From Hermatobates lingyangjiaoensis (lineage: Eukaryota; Arthropoda; Insecta; Hemiptera; Hermatobatidae), in contig JAPFBL010000003.1 in the NCBI GenBank assembly GCA_026182355.1, positions 1,925,001-1,989,000 of the forward strand: a DNA stretch of 64,000 nt. Direction: 5' to 3'. The translations under genes and the position numbers were made by a program. Under the pieces are notes generated by a model that saw only the letters and a program-made list of their open reading frames with translations, was not told the DNA's origin and did not search any database. Positions 1 through 13,284 of the stretch are shown here, piece by piece (position 1 is the first letter of the stretch; every line of letters starts with the position of its first letter).

Positions 1-3000
1 CAGTCATTTATTATTTTATGTGTCACTTATTTAACTCTTCTGTCCTGTTCTGTATTGTTGACTTATAATGTAAGGTTATAGTTTTTCTAATTAAAAACTT
101 CTTACTATTGCCTATTAAAAGACTTTAAATAAAATCACACGGTGGGCATTTTATAATTGGATTGAACCTGAAAAGCTGGCCTAGTCCCGATATTACTTTA
201 ATATAGTTATACACGCATATATAAAACACTATAGACTACTGGTTTAATGCCAAAACGTAAAAATAATACAACCGTGTAGCTATCATAATTGTTAAGCTTT
301 TCCACTTTAAAAAACAGCGTTTATGCTTTTAGCTATATAATTGCTATTGTAAAACAACTATTCTATATTCTTTTTAGTTCACTTTACTAGTACTTCACAG
401 CCATTTACATATTATTAAATTAAATTGATAATTATTATAGTCATTTACTTTTCCTTTTAACAAGTTAAAACAGACAAAATCAGTCATTAAGGATTACCGT
501 TAATCTTTAAATTTCAAAATATTTTTAGGAAATAATATGAAATCAATTTCAAAACTGTTTCTAAATATCTTTTTAAATATTTTTTCAACATAAGAACATT
601 TATTTTTTCTGTCATATATTATTATTGAGAAACAAGTGAGTCATTAAACCTTAGCCAAGTTAAACATCTGTAACTAAATTCATATTTAGTTTATAAATTT
701 AGTCTTAACTTGGAACATTTTGAATAAAAAAAAATTATTTGTTTATTTTACACTGATATTGTATTATAAAACATAACCTTCCTGTGAACTGCCATAATAA
801 CTAGTTCTATCAAAACTAAAATTATTGGATACAAGTTTTGTGAAGTTGCTAGATTTTACATAACCATTGTATATCCAAAAAGAAGGGTTTGTTTTTCACA
901 ATGTTATAAGTTCAGTTCGGAAAGATGTTGAGTCACTTAGATTCACGTGTCAAAGGGTTAGTGTCTTTCTATAAGTTATTACCTGGTTTAGACAAAGTAA
1001 TCTAACATTACCCTCAAACAGCCCTTTGTTCAAACAAAATATAGTTCAAAGTTCAGATTGAGCTTTGACCCTTCATCGTGATATTCTCTACCTCTTCTTT
1101 CTTGCAGATCGACCCGAAAGATAGTTACATTTTTACCAAATTATAAGTCAAAACCATATACAATTTAAGTCTTTGGAATACTGAAATACTGAAGTGGAAG
1201 TTCTTAATACTTTTTTTCATATATGTTAGTTTTTTTATGACTTTTGGCATAAAAAAAATGCTCAAAATTATTTATTTTTGAATAAAATAACTCTCATTCT
1301 ATAAATTGCAGGTACACGTTAGTAAGTAAACAATTTAATATGTTTTAAATAAAAAGTATGAATGGAATGGGTGTAGCCTTTTATTTTTCTATCAGAGAAA
1401 TGTGAACCAAATATTAATTTAAATAATCATAATGTAAAAAATTATTAATATTTCTCAACTTTATATTATATGTCTGAATATTTCTGTTGTAACAAAGAGA
1501 CCAAACAAATTGTTATACAGTATAAAATAATTAAAGGATGGAAGCTTTTGTTATATATTACATGACATTCGTATTACAATTGTAAAATATATAACAATTA
1601 AACAGAAAATATAAAAACATGTATGTAAAATGCAAAATTAAATATTATATTTTCCCAGAAAAATGAACATACCTCAACAACTTGAGGAGATTTATAGATG
1701 GCTGTGTTATCCTTACAAATTAATGAGGAGGATGACGTTGGGTTAAAAGGCAGTTGATGATCGCGTTAGATGAGAGCGTGCGGGTTACAAAGACTACGGT
1801 TACACACAAACCTGTCGGCTCTACTGAGTGGAGCAGCTTTGTTGATACCCCCACCCGAGGGTGCCTCGCCCGGGGGAAGGGGGCGTGGCCTCCAATATAA
1901 CTTTATTATATAATATTGCCAATACAAATAACCATCTCTTCCATCATTGGCCTCTAAACCACCAATCACCGAGCACAACAAGCGATTTATTAAACAAATT
2001 TCTTTTTTTACCAACTAACTAGATGATTGAAAAAAAAATTCTGCTCCAGCTATTATTTTGCCGTTAAAATCAATTTTCTGAATTGAGGGTTATTAAAATA
2101 TCAAACTGGCTTTTTGGAATTAAAAAGGTACATCCTGTAGCAGCCGTAATACACCCCCCCCCCCCCCCTTTACCTCAAGCTACCTTATACGTAAAATAAA
2201 AAACTTTAAAAGTAAGACAATACTGTGACTTCCTAAGAATATCACGAACATTAAGATTCTGAGTACATGTCTGTCGAATGCGTGTGGTACAAATCACTAC
2301 ACAGCAACTTCGTAGGTTGCAACCAACTTCATATCCATTTTAGTTCATCGAACTTAAAACTATAAATAATTTTAAAGTTTTCACAATAATATACTTTTAT
2401 TTTAAAGATACAGAAAAAGATTTTATCTCAAAAAAAAAATAGTGGCATTTTAGACTACTATATGCTCATGAATTTTGTATAAATTTAAAATAATTTAAAA
2501 CAAAATCTCTTCAGGTTTCTTATACATCAAGAAAATAATTGTTTTTGATTTAAGGTACTTTAGTTTCGCCTAACAAAAAAATTTTGTTTATTAATACCTC
2601 AAATTTAGTTGACTTTTAGAAGGTTTAACCGAACCTACTACTAGAAAACCTTGCATTGTTTGTTTCCTCTGATGTTTATTTAGTTTTTTAATACAATTTT
2701 TTATAGAACAACATTATGATTTTAGTAAGGAAAAAAATGTTTCTCACATTGCAGGTATAGAAGGACAAACATCATTTAAAATATTTATTAGGTTATGAAA
2801 AGTTTCAATATTACTACCTCCGATACCACCAAAATAATGCAAAAAATAACTTTCAACTATTGTTAAGTCTTAAAATTATATGTCAAATAGTAGTATTTAA
2901 TACAAATTACAATATAGATGTCCATATATGGGTATAGTTATCTATCTTCCATCTCAAATTCTCTTCCTCACTCCACTGTTTTGGCTTCAGAACCTATCGA

Positions 3001-3600
3001 AGTCTCAAGGGGTTTCGGAATACGTCTGTGTTCAAAAGCCTTGGCCTCTTGAAGACTAGATTAGATTAGGCTGATTACATTGTCAAATTAGATGATTAGT
3101 CTATCCCATCATCTCAACTGACTGATGATTAGAGTGACTTGAAGTAACAGTCAATAAATCATCTGTCAGAGTTACCAACAGTAGTATAGCAGTATTGATT
3201 CCAGCGCAGCCTTGATACAAAATTAAGATATAAAAAGTTTTTAACAATAAAATGTCGTTTTCAAACTTTCTCTGGCTGTTTTATTGCATAACAATACAGC
3301 AAAATATATAAAAAAGTTGTAAAAGAAAAATTTTATTTAACTCCATATCATGTCAGTTGACACTATAAGACCACATTCAGCCATTTGCGTGCATAGTCTT
3401 TACAGATATAGTTATTTTTTATTTTATTTTTTTTATGTATTTATTATAATCATCGAAATCTTAGTTCAAATTTATCTCAGAGTGCTTACAGTATTTTTAT
3501 TTTACCTTAAGTAAGATATAGTATAATCATGAAAAAAAAAATAGATTTTGGATATATTGCAACGATATCTGGAGTTTCCTGAATGAAAACATTTCCTTGA
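1..3600. other. AT-rich spacer, no gene seen
   Basis: No ORF with recognisable protein similarity was found on either strand. The stretch holds a poly-C run near 2154-2168 and one GC-rich patch (described separately). A mixed-composition segment at about 2941-3210 looks like decayed repeat DNA but could not be classified. It may contain the first exon or promoter of the GDAP1-like gene that lies to the right, but no exon ending in the expected Gln-Lys plus GT donor was found. Confidence 0.4.
1740..1905. promoter_or_regulatory. GC-rich patch with CCAAT- and TATA-like boxes
   Basis: In an otherwise ~70 % AT region, this segment carries several CpGs, a GGGGGCGTGGCC stretch resembling an Sp1/KLF site, CCAAT directly after it and TATA-like sequence about 20 bases further on. 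That could be a promoter, but it could equally be the end of an unrecognised transposon. No ORF with known similarity starts beside it. Low confidence. Confidence 0.2.
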
Positions 3601-3606
3601 TTTGAT

Positions 3607-3790
3607 TTCTTTGATGATGATGCATATGTATATATGATCAAACCGCAATAAGAAAATGGGAAAACAAGATTAAGATCTTAGTCTATTTCATCATTCACTT
3701 TTTATTTATTTATTTATTTTATTTATTTATTCACTTCACTTTTTATTGATTGTTATTTCACGTGTTTATGTGAAATCTTTTTATATATGA
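3607..3790. repeat. Decayed Penelope-type terminal repeat (family A)
   Basis: Contains the family-A signatures ATGATCAAACC, GGGAAAACAAGA and, on the right, ACGTGTTTATGTGAAA, all seen again near 7.5, 21.2, 55.1-55.6 and 60.6-61.0 kb. A run of TTTATTTATT separates the two ends, so the ribozyme-bearing middle is lost here. Confidence 0.55.
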
Positions 3791-3803
3791 TTATGTATGT
3801 CGT

Positions 3804-3852
3804 GGGTGTGTGTGCGTGTGTGTGCGTGCGTGTGTGTGTATGCGTGTTTGTG

Positions 3853-3915
<63 letters not shown>

Positions 3916-3934
3916 TTTGTATGTGTGTGTGTTT
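3804..3934. repeat. (TG)n microsatellite
   Basis: About 130 bases of nearly pure TG dinucleotides with CG and TA interruptions. It yields long Val/Cys and Thr/His frames that are not genes. Confidence 0.95.
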
Positions 3935-4137
3935 GGATGGATGTAAAACTCACAGATTGTGGCAATATTGAATTTAGATACAATAAAGGAATGCAGAATA
4001 CAACATAAATGGCAACGGCACGCACGTACATTCAGTCCCTCAGTTTAATAAAAACAATATGCAACATTTTCTTAATCAATGATATTTAGTTTGTTATAAC
4101 TGATAAAATGCATATTTTTACACGTTTCTTAATAGTA

Positions 4138-4180
4138 GTAGTTAAGTGTAGGCCACAACAGATCTTTATTTTTCAATTTT
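4138..4180 (+). repeat. Dispersed repeat fragment (TGTAGGCCAC type)
   Basis: A short segment with GTTAAGTGTAGGCCAC followed by a T-rich tract. Related segments occur at about 10025 (GTTGAGTGTAGGCCACTCC) and 48352 (GTTGAATGTAAGCCATTC). This indicates an interspersed family whose class cannot be read from these fragments. Confidence 0.4.
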
Positions 4181-4544
4181 CCTTCAATTACTCTTTACAC
4201 GAAATTTAGAGAAATCAAAGTAATGCATTTTCTGTCAAAATTGTATAAATAAAATTCTCAAGGGAAATACATGTTATGAAGCCCTTGAATTCAATAGAAT
4301 AAGTTTTACAAATCCGTCGTTCATGTACGTGTGCATGTGCTTGTGTATACGTTTTCTCCATACAACAGTAACCCTATTACAAGGGAGTTTATTTGTGTTC
4401 ATACTTATCACCCAAGATACAACGTGTATAGTATAACAATAAGTTATACTAAAGTAATAATAATAATTGTTATTATTTGCCAATAATAGTGAAAATGCAG
4501 GACAAAAATTGGGTAGATATAGTAGCATAAAACATCAATTAATT

Positions 4545-4546
<2 letters not shown>

Positions 4547-4581
<35 letters not shown>
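4547..4581. repeat. (AT)n microsatellite
   Basis: A pure AT run. It adjoins a Penelope-type repeat carrying a hammerhead-like motif, the arrangement seen for most such repeats in this window. Confidence 0.95.
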
Positions 4582-4584
<3 letters not shown>

Positions 4585-4648
4585 AATTGTCACAATAACA
4601 CGTGATATAAATATTCAGGTAACTCACCACAAATTAGAGAAGATAGTC

Positions 4649-4684
4649 GCTCTAAGGCCTTTCGTTTTCACGTCGTCAGAGAGC
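4649..4684 (-). ncRNA. Hammerhead-ribozyme-like motif, compact (36 nt)
   Basis: Minus strand reads GCUCU, CUGACGA, C, GU-GAAA-AC, GAA, AG-GC-CU, U, AGAGC. Stem I is 5 bp (GCUCU/AGAGC). The C3-A9 box is complete, G12-A13-A14 is present, and stem III is 2 bp with a 2-nt loop. Cleavage would follow U17. Stem II is only 2 bp, with one extra base after A9 as in the other copies. An (AT)n tract lies about 70 bases to the left, consistent with a Penelope-like terminal repeat. Activity is inferred, not shown. Confidence 0.6.
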
Positions 4685-5335
4685 AAGTGAATACAAGTTG
4701 TAAACAGGTTATGAATTTTGATTTAAAGAAGGAGTAAGATTGGCATCATTGACAGTATTTTTCCCTATAACTGTTGAAATAGTCTTGATTTGTTTGATAA
4801 TTCCTTCAATTGACTAAAACATTCCTCGAACTATACATTCACGGAAAAAGTGCAATACAGAAACAAACCATACAATAACAAAAGCACTCTGTAGCCATGG
4901 TCGAACCAAAGGCTACCTCAATAGATTTCGGATTATTGATAAAAACTGGTGTCCTAGTGACAATTTAATACCTCAGACGTGGAATCACATATTATTTAAC
5001 TCGCCGAACCTCCATCAAGAGCAACACAGATTCATGAACTTCACAATATCTACGGGAAATTTCTGGCATCTAGACAAAAGTAAAATTGTGAAGAACAGTC
5101 AAATGTTTGATTATCTTAAAAAATTCATGAATCAAATAGATTTGAGAAACTTTTATTATGGTGGAACAATTAAAGAAATAAGATTTATAAATTATTATAA
5201 TCCAAACTTTTGTAATAACTTTTCATGTATAAAGTTAAAAATATTTAGTATTAAAATTATGTATTCCAACTATAACTAAAAATACGATATGCTGTAGCAA
5301 GTAGCGAAGAAATGTAGTGATTATAAATCTAATTA

Positions 5336-5643
5336 AGGGGCCAGGTTAGCTAAGTGGTTAACGTACTCGCTTCTGAACTGGTAGCCCAGGGTTCGATGTC
5401 CACCTGGCCCTCGATTTACCCACGCAGAAGGTGAATAAATCTAAGTAAATCGTCCCTCTGAGAGGACATAAACCTTCGGTCCCGAGACTGTGCGATATCA
5501 GGTACTCGTTTAAGATCCCTACTCTAAATACACTTGAGTTAGACAAAATTTAGGAGTCTCAATGTAGAATCACAGATCAAACAAAAAGACCGTAAAGGGC
5601 AGACCTATTTAACCCGCTAGGGGATCGGGTTAAAAATATAAAA
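5336..5643 (+). mobile_element. tRNA-derived SINE, complete, with target-site duplication
   Basis: The 5' end is tRNA-like. GGCCAGG near 5340 pairs with CCTGGCC near 5404, an A-box-like TAGCTAAGTGG is followed by a B-box-like GGTTCGATGTCC, and the anticodon-arm region lies between. The T stem is imperfect, so this is not a functional tRNA gene. A tRNA-unrelated body of about 230 bases and an A/T-rich tail follow. The element is bounded by a perfect 14-bp direct repeat, TATAAATCTAATTA, at 5322-5335 and 5644-5657. That is the mark of LINE-mediated insertion and defines a 308-bp unit. Confidence 0.85.
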
Positions 5644-5657
5644 TATAAATCTAATTA

Positions 5658-7530
5658 GTTATATTGCAGCATATAATATCTATATAAAGCATGCTGAATA
5701 AATGTTTCATTAAAAAAAATCGAAACTATTAAGTGTAATTTTTGAGCGTAATATCAAATTAACCCATCAAACATGTGAACTGAAGGGTGTTCACAAATCT
5801 TTATTTTCACAACTGCTATTAAGTGATATTAACTGCACATGTGATATTAACAATACTTAACTGATTATAAAACACTTTTAAAACTTATATAAGTACTTAC
5901 TTATAATAACTATATACAATATATTATCTTTCTGATTTGTGGACTTCTGCCTATAAACAGGAATTACCAAAAAATTAATTTTTACTGTTTGTTCTTTTCA
6001 AGAAAAAATCACGCATCCTTAATTTGTTGTTTAGAACCTACACTACGAAATTTTTACATACGAGTATTACCTACTTTTCACAATTAAAGTGACACCTATA
6101 TCTCAGAATTTCTGGAAAATGTTATCCATGAGATACCACTTTGTTTATTAAACGTATGTTTTTGATGAATCCTAGTTCAACATGTGTTTTTTTCATTTTC
6201 TTTTATGTGAGTTTTCAGAAATATTCGTTGATTTTTTTTACATTCCAGTTTTAAAAAAGATATATGATTTAATAATTTATAGATTTGAATTTGATTTGAA
6301 TTTACTAATAGTGAATTGTGAAAATGAAATTATATGAAAAATCAATGCTTAAAATGAAGTTTTATTCTAACAGAAAGTAAGAAAAATCAAACAACCAACA
6401 TAAAATGCTGTTGGTGAAATTAAGTTGGTTTGTTTTATAAATTGAACATGGCGCCGTCAAGTGTTACTACTTGCATTCATGTAACTAATAACATCTTTAT
6501 TAAAGAGAAAAAAAAAGTTTTTTAAACACTAACACAACATAAGTACTATCATTATTCTAATGTTGTAGATAAATATATCAAATAGATGGCAAAACTAGAA
6601 AAATTACCTGGAGTTTTGGAAAAAAGACGCGTATACTGCTCCTCGTAAGAAAGCCGAACAACAACTGATTCAAAATCATGTATCTGCTAATATAATTGGT
6701 TAATTCCTGATGATGAGATGTATACTCAACTATCATTGGCTATAGTAGTGTGATTCACGCATGCGCTTTAACCAGAACGCTGTATCAACAAACATCAAAT
6801 ATTATGTTAATAGGAAATATTCTTTTATTAATTCTATAGAAATAGATAATCAAATTAACACAAATAAAGTCATATTTTTCATAAATTTATCACAGAATCT
6901 GGAATAGACTATATCCAGATTTAGAAACTGATAGTATTATTATTACTAGTTAATTATTTCTACCTTATAATTATTATTTCAATACAATTATTATTATAAA
7001 AATATGAATTTTGTAATGAAGTTAATCAATGAAAATTAATGACTACATCAAATTTGATAAAATTACATTAACCCATAACAATGGTTTATCTACATTAAAA
7101 AAAATGAATATTTTAGTAGGTTTGGTCTCCAACCAAATGTAAAACATTTATACATCACAACAATTCCAACTTTTTCACGTTTTTTTGTTATCATTAGGGT
7201 TAACAAAACTACACACTACAGTTTTAATGTGTTAACAATAAGTAAGAAATAAAATCGTAGCTTTAATGTGTAATTAGTTACACATTTCTGATAAAACTAC
7301 TATTTATGTCATTACTTCTTCTAATTAATTAGTCATTTAAACTGCACAGTAGATTTTAATGACTGTTAATTGTGCTTTTTACTAATTTCTTAGCTTTGAT
7401 AAAGCCAAATAAGTCATACTAAACGTGATACTAATATGAAGATGTATGTTTTTATGACCAAACACATGAATACATAGCTTTTCTTTATTATTATTGGTTG
7501 AGAGTCAACTATAATTATAATTTAAACCAT
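5658..7530. other. AT-rich spacer, nothing recognised
   Basis: Both strands were read for ORFs, tRNA boxes, terminal repeats and splice-flanked exons; none was convincing. Confidence 0.4.
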
Positions 7531-7735
7531 CAATGATCAAACCACAATAAGAAATGGGAAAACAAGACTAAGATCTTTCAACCGTAACAAGCGGTCTTCG
7601 TCACAGTCAGTTGGGTTTTTGACTCTGACGAAGACCGCTTGTTACGGTTGAAAGATCTTAGTCTTGTTTTCCCATTTCTTATTGTGGTTTGATCATTGAT
7701 TGTTATTTCACGTGTTTATGTGAAAGCTTTTTATT
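7531..7735. repeat. Inverted pair of family-A Penelope-type repeats
   Basis: Two arms of about 78 bases (7531-7608 and 7621-7698) are near-perfect reverse complements around a 12-base centre. The right end continues into the ACGTGTTTATGTGAAAG tail. Each arm carries a hammerhead-like sequence. The plus-strand copy is intact (7621-7663). The minus-strand copy (7566-7608) has the conserved C3 changed to G and is predicted dead. The palindrome could form a large hairpin. Confidence 0.75.
7621..7663 (+). ncRNA. Hammerhead-ribozyme-like motif, family A, intact core
   Basis: Order: GACU, CUGACGA, A, G, ACCG-CUUGUUA-CGGU, U, GAA, AG-AU-CU, U, AGUC. Stem I is GACU/AGUC, and the C3-A9 box is complete. 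Stem II has 4-5 bp with one bulged G. Stem III is AG/CU with a 2-nt loop, and U17 is the predicted cleavage base. The same fold appears, with substitutions, at 55076-55118 and 55357-55399. Confidence 0.6.
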
Positions 7736-10700
7736 AATTTAAACCATAAACATGTTTCATCATCTAACCTGTACATTGTGAGTTATATATGGTGTTATGG
7801 TTCATTGGGATAGAGGAAAGTGAAACTAAAACTAAGCCCTCAGTTTTAGTTTTACATAAATTAAATTAATACAAAATGAAAAATAAATTCAGAAACATTA
7901 TGTTGTAATCATGTTTTAATTTAGAAATAAATAATTGAAATTAAAAATATCAAACAGTTTTAGAAAGTCTAATTTCAATTATAAATTAATATAACCTACA
8001 TAACTTATAACAATTAGGTATTATTCATTGCAGTATAATTCAATCTTTGAACTGTGCATCAAAATTGTTGTTTAATTTCAATTATCTAAATAATTATTCT
8101 CGATAATATTTTATTAGAATTAGATTAGATTTATTAGTAAGAAAAAGTTGTTTATTTTGTACAGAAAGATATAGTTGCCTTAAAATAACCAGTAATAACA
8201 TATTTGTTACTAATATGGGATTGTAATAACTTTGATGTGTTTTATTCATGTAGATATTTGTTTTACACGTTACATTCTTCACAAATATTATTATATATTC
8301 ATAAAGTTGGGTTTGTAATGTGAATTTCTGTTATCCACTACCTCTAGATTATAAATCAGGCATTTATTTTCAAAACATCAACGTGTTAGTCGCTTTGCAA
8401 TATTTTTAGCTCAATGTGAAACCTTAATAAATGTAAGGTTTATTTATTTAAAGAACTCTGCGTTAAACCTTGTCCATAAAGACAAATTGTGCTAAATAAT
8501 ATGATGTTTTCTTTTAACTATATTCATATAAAAGCTTCTAAATCATAGTCACCTCTTTCCACTCTAAGGAAAACAATTAAAGTATTGTATTTATAGCCCT
8601 ATTAAAAATAGTAAATCTTTAAGATTAAACATTGGAAATAAACGTTTTAATTATGAAAGCTGTGCCTTCAATTGAAATAAGGTGTAATATCCACATACGC
8701 AAAGTTAATTTTTAACGACTTCATTAAAATCTTTATGTTCTCATTTCAGTTTTAGTTTTACATTTTAAGCAAAAGCTCACATCAATATTCTAGTAATGTT
8801 ACCTTGATTTTCTAAAAAAAAATACGATTACCTGTGTAATAGAAGATTTAAATCCTTACACTTATTATTCAAATAATGTAATGACTTATTATTCTTCTTA
8901 CACCTCATTTATGTAAGTCATTTAAACATTTCAAATCATTTCATTAACCCTCTAAACATCAATTTTATTTCAGTCGATTCAGTTAAAAAATTTCTTCCAT
9001 GTCTTCCATGGCATGATGGATTGTCTCATAAAATGCTTTAATAAATCTATATATTGGACTCTTGAGCAAAATTTAATATCAGTTACAATTTCATTATCAT
9101 TGTGAATATAGTGCCTTTCCATACTATTTAAATGTGATGAATGACTCTTTCCTCAAGAAAGAGGACTTATGTTTGTTGAGAAATATTCAGTTTTTTTTTA
9201 CAATTCTAGTCTAATAGTTCATATTTATTATTTTCAAAAATTAGAAGCTACCAACTATAAAAGATTTAAATTATATTGAATAGCTGGCTTTGACTTCGAT
9301 TTGAGTATGTAAACTGGCTAATTCCTAATATATTTTTTCTCAATATACATTCATAGCAAACTTATAACAGAGTACAGGAGGCAGGAAAAGGATAACACTC
9401 ACTCAGAAAAAATTGGTATATATGTTATTTGACAAAGGGGAAGGAAAATGATCTTATTAAATACTAAGAAGCCATAAAATTCCCAGTATAATAATTCTAT
9501 AAAAACCAAAAATGTAAAAGATAATTCAAATTTGTAATCTTTCGTTTAGAGATTAATAAATGTAATTATCGTACATCTTTAATTATAAATCATCTTAAAA
9601 CAACATTTTTTCTTCGATGTTTATGATGTTTTTCAGAGAAAATAAGGGTATTTTCCTGTTTTATATTTAAAAAATTTTACTTTAATATTCAATGTAGAAG
9701 GATGTCAAGTAAACGATGTAAGAAATCCACTGGCTATTTGAACAAAAGCCATGTTCTCTTGTAGGAGAATATTTCGTATCAAGAAATGTTCACTTTGGTT
9801 TTTCAAAAATGTTATTACTGCTGTAGTTATAGTAATGAAATTATTTGCATCAGCTTTGTGATGTACAAAACTATGCTTATATATATTGATATGTCCTTCA
9901 ATCACTATCTGTACTACCTCAGGAATGAAAGACTAATAATCATATCTCATTTAGGTGTTTACGTTATGCTTAAATGAGACGTTATGTGTTATATACTCAA
10001 GGAATTTAATATTAAGTTACTTATAGTAAAGTTGAGTGTAGGCCACTCCAGATTTTTTAGATTGTTTTGCAGAAAATCTTTTTTTTCATTTCAGATATCA
10101 TTTGAATTTTTTTGCCAATGTCGAACCATGATAAAGGTGTTTTATGGTAATATACGCCAAAGCACAAACTACTATTTCCTGTTCTTTAGGAGGCAATAAA
10201 ATATTGCCATTTGGACATAACACCATCACAATATTAAGTTCAATGGAAAGTAAATTTCGTTTAGATACTATGAATACAAAGAAAGTCAAATAATAAATTG
10301 TTTCTGTAATAATCTTTTATTTATATATAACAACAGAAATTAGGAAGAATCAAACCAGCATTCGAAGTAAAATTAAAAAAATATATAAAGTGTTATTTCA
10401 TTTATTAAACATATTAAATTTTTAAATATAAATTAAATTTAAATATAATAAGGCATTTGACTGACTGCCTTAGATGCACTACATGAATATCCTATCCTTC
10501 CCATAATCACTAATATAATTCCTTAGTATGGACATTTGGACAAGTAATTTTTGATTACTTAATATAAATGATTATACTATAGAAATAATCTCACTAAATG
10601 AAGGACTGTAAACAGATGTATTGTTAAAATACAATTTGTGCACATCATAAAAAAAACTGAAGTAGTATACACTCAACAATACTGTTAGTAAATATATTAT

Positions 10701-12120
10701 CGAATTCATTAATTATCAATTTAATTAATTGGTTACTCTAGCGTAGTTGCCTTCATTATTCAAATTATAGAGAGAATATAAAAATAATTATACAAATAAA
10801 ATAATTATAGATTTTGGAAAAATATTTGCAATCCATGATTGGAGGTTTCCATCCCCAATAGAGTGATTTTCCTGTAAACATTCAAAATAAGCTGCAATTT
10901 TAGGGACCTCACTTATAGGAGAACAATAACAGTTCATATTTCATTGATTTATTATTATGAGCCAAGAAGTATTCTGCTGGTTATAATGAAAATGTAATCA
11001 ATATTTAAAACTGTTGAAAAAAGTCTAGAGTGGTCATTTTTGAACAATGTTCAACATTATTAATTGCATCAACACCCATTACAAAAATAAAGTATCTTTA
11101 TTATTTTAAATTACTATCGCAATAAGAAATTTACTTCTCATCAATAACATAAGTATGTTAAACCTTCTTAATTTACAATGAATGTGTAATTAATATTATC
11201 TCATTTTTAGAGCATCTAAGTTGTAAAATGTTTCATATCTATACAAAGCACAATGCTTAATCCTATATTATTTATGAAGTGTGAACATGTACATCTTAAT
11301 ATGATATATATATATATAACATATTCTGATTAATTAATGCTACTAAATTATAAGAAATGTAACCTTCATAATTCATTCTAATAACTTAATCTTCATTCAT
11401 TGTAAATAATAAATTAAACAACAATATTTTAATTAAATTACTTTAAAACTTGTTATTACTATGAAAATTTAGTTTGTTACTATTTTTATGATGTACCTTA
11501 TAATTTAAACACAAATGATGTTATATTTTTTACAAATGAACCATTTTACTAGCCATTGAAACTACTATACTTCAGGAATAAAAATACTTAAAAGTTAGGA
11601 ATTTCATTGTAATTGTATTAAATATATAAATATTAACTTAACTCTGAATGTGATTTGAAATGTTTTATCTATTTACGAAAGGTAATCGGGTCAAAATATA
11701 TTTATATTACAACAATGTTGTTTTAGAGCATTTTTAAATATTGAAAGATTCATTAAAACTATTATATATCAATTGTATCTTCATTTCTCCAAGATAAATG
11801 TTTAAAATTGTGATAGACCTCAAAAAAAATATTCTTTTTAATTAATAAAAATATTAGGGAATTTCACAACGTTATAAGTGAGTTTAGAATTGAAAATCTA
11901 TTTTAAAACAGCATAAAGAAGCGGTTAACAGATCGCCTTACAAAGAAATCATACTTGTAATATCTAATCAAGTGGATTTATTAGATAAACAAATAATAGA
12001 ATCATGATTTGTACTTTTATTATTCAATCGATTGAATTAATAATAATAAATATTATCCCGGTAACATAGATATTTTCAAGTCATTTGGTCAATTGAACTG
12101 TTAAAAGTAAATTCACTTTC
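7736..12120. other. AT-rich spacer, no gene seen
   Basis: No credible exon, RNA gene or transposon ORF was found. The only repeat noted is the dispersed TGTAGGCCAC fragment at about 10020-10085. Short frames here lack similarity and have the composition of random AT-rich DNA. Confidence 0.4.
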
Positions 12121-12139
12121 GTTTAACAAGTTTCGCAAT

Positions 12140-12330
12140 GTGGAAGGGATGTTGCATTCTCATTGTATCCTTTTAAAGCCCATAAATAGTTTTTGGTCTG
12201 CAGTTAGGAATGAGTTAAGCAACTCTGTTTTAGACGCTTTGGACGACCACAGCTTACAAAGAATAACCTTTGTAAGTGCAAGGTTATCTACCTGGAGAAC
12301 ATTTCTTCCATCTGTCCTGTGATATTATTC
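12140..12330 (+). pseudogene. Possible retroelement fragment, weak
   Basis: A 60-codon frame ends in a pattern resembling the region after the RT in some retroelements, where a hydrophobic stretch is followed by Ser-x-x-x-x-Ser-Thr-Trp-x-Thr-x-Leu-Pro. The resemblance is short and no second motif was found. Frames around 12503-12754 gave nothing. It could be chance. Confidence 0.2.
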
Positions 12331-13284
12331 ATGAGTACCAACATCAAACTTCTCTTTATTTTAAATTAATATATCATCTTATTCGACAAATTTGACCCAT
12401 TTGACAAACCAGGCTGATGCACTTATTAAGATGAAGCTCTACTCTTTCACCTCATACCAGGAGCAAAAGCCATAGTCTAAGACAGGTGCAATTCATCCCA
12501 AGGTGGGATTCAATCAATCCACCAGGGATTCGCCCAAGGTGGACCACCTCGCGGAAGCAACCTTCCACGATACTGCATCACACAAAAACTACTGGTATAC
12601 TGCTGACTACGTTCAAAACATTATAACAGAATGGAAGTTCCATATAAATTTCCATTATTTATTAATATCTTTTTTTCCTATGGCGATTGAAAGCCTGGAG
12701 TTTCTTCACCTTTCTGCTATTGTAGATGATTCATTCTATAATGACCAAGGCTAGTCTATACGTTTGGCCTATAAAACGTCCTGTGATGATTTCAAAGTTA
12801 CAACAGACCCTCAAGAATCTGGAGTATAACTCAAGTATTTGAGAAATACTTATCTCCTGAGCACTGCATTCACATGAAACCAATTTCTTCATAGTACTGC
12901 CTAGTATACTCTATAATTGACCCGCATTATAGTCTGGCCAAAATACTATATATTAACCCTTTCAATACAGATTAGACCTTTCTATCGTAAGATGGAAATA
13001 TGACGAAAGTGAAAATATTGCACAAACATTAATCTTAGTAATGTTATATAAGGTAGCTCTAAATTATTAATATATCGGAAGTATTAAGCATGTTTAATGA
13101 TACCATAATTATAGATAATATGACATAGTTATAGTTAATGATGAGTTAACAGATACACCCAAGTCTTTAATTGTGTCTCCTATCTCCAGTAGTTATTTCC
13201 AGTTCCAATCTCTTCAACATAGTTTCTGTTACTACTGAATATTGAACGTTGATTCAAAGAAGTTAAAAGAGAAAGTTGTTAATA

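Noticed and set aside
3753..4031. Long Thr/His and Val/Cys frames
   Set aside because: They are translations of the TG microsatellite, not genes.
5336..5412. Functional tRNA gene
   Set aside because: The acceptor stem and promoter boxes exist, but the T stem is imperfect and the segment is the head of a SINE bounded by a target duplication.
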